A stretch of 22,010 nt of DNA, taken from Coemansia sp. RSA 1804. Its lineage: Eukaryota > Kickxellomycota > Kickxellomycetes > Kickxellales > Kickxellaceae. Shown in pieces: positions 18,349 through 22,010 of the stretch. The position numbers were made by a program, and so were the translations under genes. The notes beneath the pieces were generated by a model. That model saw only the letters and a list, made by a program, of their open reading frames with translations. It was not told the DNA's origin and did not search any database. The stretch spans positions 1 through 22,010 of the forward strand of contig JANBTH010000294.1 of assembly GCA_027578815.1 (NCBI GenBank), written 5' to 3'. Numbering within the stretch: the first letter of the stretch is position 1; every line of letters starts with the position of its first letter.

Positions 18349-20908
18349 ATGAAGGCCGAACTAACAGCAGATCAGTATGCACAGCGGATTCTTACACTGG
18401 CAGATACGCTAGGGCTACTGAGCTCTTCTGAAACCGCGGCAAATGCCAAGAAGCAAGGCGGCAAACCAGATGCGTCAAGCATATCGTGGGCCTTCCACGA
18501 TTCTGCAGATAGCACAGGGTTCCTTCGTTGGCTTGTTGAAAACACCGATGCTGCAAACAATGGGCTGACTGCCAGCGAGCTTGCGCTGAAAGAGTATCTG
18601 GACAGAATAGATTACCAAGGCCCTTCAGGTTCACAAGCGAAGAATGGTTTGCAACTTGGTGGAGGGAGGAGCAAGTACGATGGAGCAACTTCTGCCTTTG
18701 ATCTAGCAACGCAAGGTTCAAAGCTCGAAAAGGAGCTAGAGGATCTGGAGACGCATGCGGATTTGTTACGTAGTCAGGAGAACCTACTGAACAGCAGAAT
18801 CGACCAGATGACGCATGAGGTATCAGAGTTGTTGGCGGAGGAGGAGGCCTTGGAGAAGATGGCAAAGATGTCGGACTTTGAGGTCGCCAGGCTCTCTTCA
18901 TTATACGTAGGCGCACTGGAGGACACTGCATTGACTGCAAGCGGTCTTATGGAGCTACTGGCCGTCGAAGGAAAGGCTGGGGATGTAAACCGGTACTTTT
19001 ACCAATGCTCGCCGGAAATCGATCGCATGACTGACGGAGCTATCGACAATATTGATGTTGTGGCACAAGAGCTGGAGAGTCGGATCCAGAGCGCCGACGA
19101 GCTTCCATCTCCATGGAGGGAATTCAGACCCTTTGGCACCACAACAGTGTCTGCACTGTTGCAACTTGCCGCCGATGAGCATCAAAGGATAGGCACACGG
19201 GTTTCCGGTATGGTAAGAACAAAAGTAGAGCTACAAGCGCTGGAAAGACTTGTCGAGTCGCTTGATGAGGAGATTGATCGGCGATCAGCGAGCGCAGAGG
19301 ATATTGGTGTTCTTTCTCGACAGTGTTGCGAGATGTTTACTGCAGGTAGCAGCGAGTCTGTTGAGAGCTTACTCAGCAGCCATGCCGCTACGCTTGCTGG
19401 ATCTGTTCTCCCAGAAGCGTCGTTAGCGGTGTTGCCAGATGTTGGCAAACAGCTTGCTAATCTCAACAAGCTACACAATGAGCTTGTCAATGCGCAGTCG
19501 CAACAGGTAGCCAGCGCACTCAAGGCGGCTGAGAGCAGACTAGACCCTGTTGAAGATGCAATTGGTGCAGTTCTGGAATGTCTTCAGGACGAGAATGATA
19601 TGGTTAGCAGCTGGGTAAAGATGTGGAAGATGGTTTCAGGAATTTTAGAGCGCGAAAATGGAGAGATGGGGCGGCAGAAGAGTCTGATGTGGGACATGTC
19701 CAGCAGGGCGAGCAACAGCCAGGCCATTCACCCCGACGACACGTTGGCTCTTGCTTTGAAGCGGCTGCTCACGATATCCAATGCTGTTCTGGAAACCAAC
19801 AATGTGCTATCTGACTGCGCGCTGAGGGGTACCAAGCACAGTGAACAGAAGGCAAGAGAATCATTTCATTGTCTGGAGCTGCTATTGCCAGACGAGGCCT
19901 CTGAAACGACTGGTCTGGACACGCGAGAGCAGGCTTCTTGGCTGAGGCAGGGTGCCTTCACAAGCTGGGACTCCCTGTATGCTGATGCCAAAACACAAAA
20001 GGCGCACATGTATGCGGCCGCACTTGCGTTGCAGACAGAGGCAAAGACAATGGCTGGTATTGAGCGGCAGATGTAAGTTGTTTTGCTACGTCAATTATCG
20101 ACCCATTTATATTTCTGTGGGCATGATAATGAAACACAAAGTGATGCTTTTGTTATGGCGAATTTCGTCTCTAATTGCCTTGTTTTATTGCCATTTGTGC
20201 TGTGTATGTTTTATTTTTGTTAGGCATTGTTCGCATTCGGGTCTTTTTGCAGCGCTGCACGGCGGCGATCAGTACTCCGGCTCCGAAGCCATTGATGTCC
20301 TTCCGACTGTAAGTTTGCGAGAGTCAGGTCCAACTCGCACAAAAAAGACCCGAAAGAGAGAGGGAGAAAGCCACTGGGTTCTCCATTTATTGCTGTCATT
20401 TATTCATATAATTTCCAAGTATTTGGTGTCTGTCTATCTGTCTTTGTTTCATTCTGTAGAGAATCCGGGATCTGCTTGGAGACCTAAAGTCACAGGCAGG
20501 GGTACTGCGCAGGCGTGTAACAAGAGCCACAATGGTAAGTTGAGGTTGTTGCTTGCACTTTTTTATATATCTACCGAACATTGGACAATAGAAAAAGACA
20601 AACCGTCTAGCTTGTAATTTCTGATGAAGTCCCATGTGCTTCCTTCATGAGATAGATGGCTTTGACTGTTGATGGAGCTGGGTGGCTGCAGCACAATGGC
20701 CCCCCAGGAAGCGAATCTTTTGCCATTCGTTTGTGTCAGCTGCATGCAATTGGGATTGTGCTAATTAAGGAACCAGGGAGGATCTGTCCCGTCACTTTTT
20801 GAATTATTTCTGTTCCTTATCATTGCAAATTTGTAGCTTTCAGAGGAGCCTGCGAAAGCCGCTGCCTCGGACTATGCCGCGTTGTTCCGCCAATTCTATG
20901 GAGAATAA
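18349..20908 (+). CDS. HAUS3: HAUS augmin-like complex subunit 3 (augmin-3) homologue, four exons
   Basis: Augmin binds the sides of spindle microtubules and recruits gamma-tubulin complexes so that new microtubules branch off. HAUS3 is one of its long coiled-coil subunits. Seen: W47-A-F, then F58-L-R-W61, N71-G-L and S77-E-L near the N-terminus, matching the 'WlFe...FLkWf..N...vLsE.EL' pattern of the HAUS3 N-terminal domain. Coiled coil follows (about residues 124-175), then a long, mostly helical body. Exons are 18349-20072, 20224-20308, 20460-20534 and 20837-20908. All junctions keep the frame and give 651 residues (human HAUS3 has about 600), ending FRQFYGE. An in-frame TAA at 18337 fixes the start. 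Stopping at the TAA at 20074 would leave conserved-looking helical exons unexplained and ignore three GTAAGT donors. ATTAAA at 20976 is a likely poly(A) signal. Distant homology read by eye leaves some doubt over the subunit. Confidence 0.78.
20073..20223 (+). other. Intron 1 of the HAUS3-like gene
   Basis: This 151-bp intron has GTAAGT at the donor and a T-rich tract ending TTAG at the acceptor. It splits an ATG codon (AT/G). The alternative acceptor CAG at 20250-20252 would bring a stop codon into frame within 15 codons, so the acceptor at 20223 is chosen. Confidence 0.75.
20309..20459 (+). other. Intron 2 of the HAUS3-like gene
   Basis: This is also 151 bp, with GTAAGT at the donor and TGTAG after a pyrimidine-rich tract at the acceptor. 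It lies between codons (phase 0). Its 5' third is purine-rich (AAAGAGAGAGGGAGAAAG), unlike intron 1, so the equal length does not reflect a duplication. Confidence 0.75.
20535..20836 (+). other. Intron 3 of the HAUS3-like gene
   Basis: This 302-bp intron has GTAAGT at the donor and TTTGTAG at the acceptor, phase 0. CTAAT at 20761 resembles a branch site, though it is 75 bp from the acceptor. The last exon then encodes 23 residues and TAA. A later CAG at 20841-20843 could also act as acceptor but would shift the frame. Confidence 0.7.
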
Positions 20909-20975
20909 GCCATCTTGTTTTTGAAATATATTTTTTATCTTGCACAATGGCAGCTTTTTCTTTTTTCTTTTCCTC

Positions 20976-20981
20976 ATTAAA
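20976..20981 (+). terminator. Poly(A) signal of the HAUS3-like gene
   Basis: ATTAAA lies 68 bp after the stop codon at 20906-20908. An exact AATAAA follows at 21181-21186 and may be a second, more distal signal. Confidence 0.45.
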
Positions 20982-21602
20982 ATGCATTTTTATGGTTGCA
21001 TTGTGCAGACAAATGCCATCTGATGATGTATGTGCTAAAAATATATTTCCGGTTTAAAGGGTGTGTATGTCCTTTTTTTATTTTTATCAATACACTATAT
21101 CGGCGTAAAAAATCATAATATGCAAGGAATGTGTGTGTCCAAATGTGTGTTTGCTTGCGGAATGCTGCAAAATGACAAGCAATAAAGTCACCACTTCTTT
21201 ATCCGCACACCTTTTTATTTTCTTCTTCTCGCCAACATCCTCACATCCCCCAATCGTTCCTCAGATTAGGGACTAAAAATAAAACATGGATGGAATTGCT
21301 GGCGTTGTCAGGAAAAAAATTGGGTCGTATCGCGCAATCGACGATTTGTCATGTGTGCCTGTTGCTAAAAATAAAAACGCCAACATCTGTTGCACAACAT
21401 CCGTTGCACTGCGGACAGCATTCTATCAGCTTTGTCATTATGACCAGAGCACCTGCAACGGTGTATTTCCAAGATAGATGTTTCATCCCAGCAGTCAAGG
21501 TTTCGCACCTTATTCCGCCACTTTGAAAAGAATGAAGGAAGAATTGAAAGTGGGAGTAAAAGTCGTCCAATACTTTCCTGGTAATGGGGGATTTGGAATA
21601 CA
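20982..21602. other. Intergenic region, no gene seen
   Basis: This separates the HAUS3-like gene from the last secreted gene. Open frames from 21286 and 21290 overlap each other, have mixed composition and match nothing I know. The left part is TG- and T-rich, with several TGTGTG stretches around 21060-21150. Confidence 0.45.
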
Positions 21603-21608
21603 TATAAA
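21603..21608 (+). promoter_or_regulatory. TATA box of secreted gene 3
   Basis: TATAAA stands 190 bp before the ATG at 21793, followed by a T-rich leader. The arrangement parallels that of the related gene at 14787. Confidence 0.45.
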
Positions 21609-21792
21609 ATAGGAATGGCCAAACGCGCCCTCTTGCTTTTACGTTTTATTCCTATTCCTTAGAGCTACCCATTTTGTCCTTCAAATCTTGGCTTCTTTTT
21701 TTATAGCATAACCAGTATTCCATTTCTTTGGACTAATTTTATTCTAAATCCTTTTTAGCCGTGTATACATTCTTTCTGTTATTGTTGCCACA

Positions 21793-22010
21793 ATGAAGAC
21801 ATCCATTGTTCTTATTGCCACTGCTGCTGTGGTGAGTGCACACAAGTGTATCCCCAGACCGCCTACTTCGCCAACATACACGTATGTCCCTCCCCCTCCA
21901 ACATACACGTATGTTCCTCCGCCCTACACTACGAGCGATGAATATCCCACCACTGAGGATGTGACGTCCAGTGCGCCAGTGTATGAAACTTCTACTCCTG
22001 ACTGGTATGA
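21793..22010 (+). CDS. Small secreted Tyr/Pro-rich protein with HKCIPRPP motif (family member 3), cut by the window end
   Basis: The first 72 residues are visible and the frame is open at the window edge. A short signal peptide (MKTSIVLIATAAVVSA) is followed at the predicted cleavage point by HKCIPRPP, identical at KCIPRPP to the gene at 14787 and at SAHKC to the gene at 15690. It thus links those two genes into one family. Two direct 9-residue repeats PTYTYVPPP follow (27-bp units at 21871-21897 and 21898-21924), then a Ser/Thr/Pro/Tyr-rich stretch with some acidic residues. The single Cys so far is the one in the motif. GTGAGT inside the signal-peptide codons resembles a splice donor, but reading through gives a sensible protein, so no intron is assumed. 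The C-terminus and function are unknown. A wall or matrix role is inferred. Confidence 0.8.
   Translation, partial: MKTSIVLIATAAVVSAHKCIPRPPTSPTYTYVPPPPTYTYVPPPYTTSDEYPTTEDVTSSAPVYETSTPDWY
21871..21924 (+). repeat. 27-bp direct repeat encoding PTYTYVPPP
   Basis: Two adjacent units differ only at third positions. Tyr-Thr-Tyr flanked by polyproline recalls extensin-like and other O-glycosylated or Tyr-crosslinked wall proteins. That comparison is by composition only. Confidence 0.8.

Noticed and set aside
18117..18431. A 104-codon frame overlapping the start of the HAUS3-like gene
   Set aside because: Its composition is Phe/Leu/Tyr-rich from a T-rich leader, it overlaps a real coding region in another frame, and it has no similarity I can name.
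18392..18940. A 182-codon minus-strand frame in exon 1 of the HAUS3-like gene
   Set aside because: It is antisense to a supported coding exon, has no domain and is rich in Pro/Ser/His, as expected of a shadow.
20253..20308. Alternative acceptor (TTTTTGCAG) for exon 2 of the HAUS3-like gene
   Set aside because: Although it has a good pyrimidine tract, splicing there reaches TGA within 15 codons. The acceptor at 20223 keeps the frame through the next exons to a natural end.
21286..21526. Two overlapping frames (63 and 78 codons) upstream of secreted gene 3
   Set aside because: There is no signal peptide, domain or repeat, and two frames are open at once, which suits chance. The stretch is better read as promoter and intergenic DNA.
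1..22010. CRISPR arrays, insertion sequences, prophage or operon structure
   Set aside because: No regularly spaced repeats, transposase motifs or terminal repeats were seen. Introns, poly(A) signals and monocistronic spacing mark the window as eukaryotic.

Overview
The window looks like nuclear DNA of a filamentous, early-diverging fungus. The evidence is: spliceosomal introns with GTAAGT donors and TAG acceptors in one gene, AATAAA/ATTAAA poly(A) signals, TATA boxes about 140-190 bp before three starts, pyrimidine-rich leaders, and protein families typical of fungi. An augmin subunit argues against yeasts, which lack that complex. I favour the Zoopagomycota (Kickxellomycotina type), but this is an inference. 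There are no convincing tRNA, rRNA, transposon, CRISPR or prokaryotic operon features.

Layout, left to right. Bases 1-1435 are AT-rich and gene-free. At 1581-2255 (+) lies a small cytosolic DsbA/FrnE-like thioredoxin-fold oxidoreductase with a CPWC active site. It converges on 2418-3848 (-), an unrecognised 476-residue protein with a Gln-rich tract. A gene-free stretch of about 6.2 kb follows. Its left half is AT-rich and its right half is strikingly pyrimidine-rich on the + strand. It ends at 10054-13596 (+), a 1180-residue intronless, low-complexity-rich protein with a Myb/SANT-like N-terminal segment, probably a transcriptional regulator.

The right part carries three small secreted proteins that I group as one family: 14787-15182, 15690-16184, and one cut by the window end at 21793. 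Each has a signal peptide, then a Lys-Cys pair (KCIPRPP in two copies, KCL in the third), then a Pro/Thr/Ser/Tyr- or Glu-rich tail. The Lys-Cys cysteine is the only one in each visible mature chain. The two complete members also share an SLP...P..F C-terminus. Two have His immediately after the predicted cleavage site. I do not recognise this family and consider it the most novel item here.

Between these members lie a broken HXXXD (BAHD/trichothecene acetyltransferase-type) acyltransferase at 16598-17925 and a HAUS3/augmin-3-like gene at 18349-20908. The acyltransferase lost its catalytic HxxxD block through an internal deletion and also has a nonsense codon. The HAUS3-like gene has four exons, with all three introns crowded at its 3' end.

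The genes share no obvious pathway. Apart from the clustered secreted family, this reads as an ordinary eukaryotic gene neighbourhood. All products are inferred from the sequence by eye.
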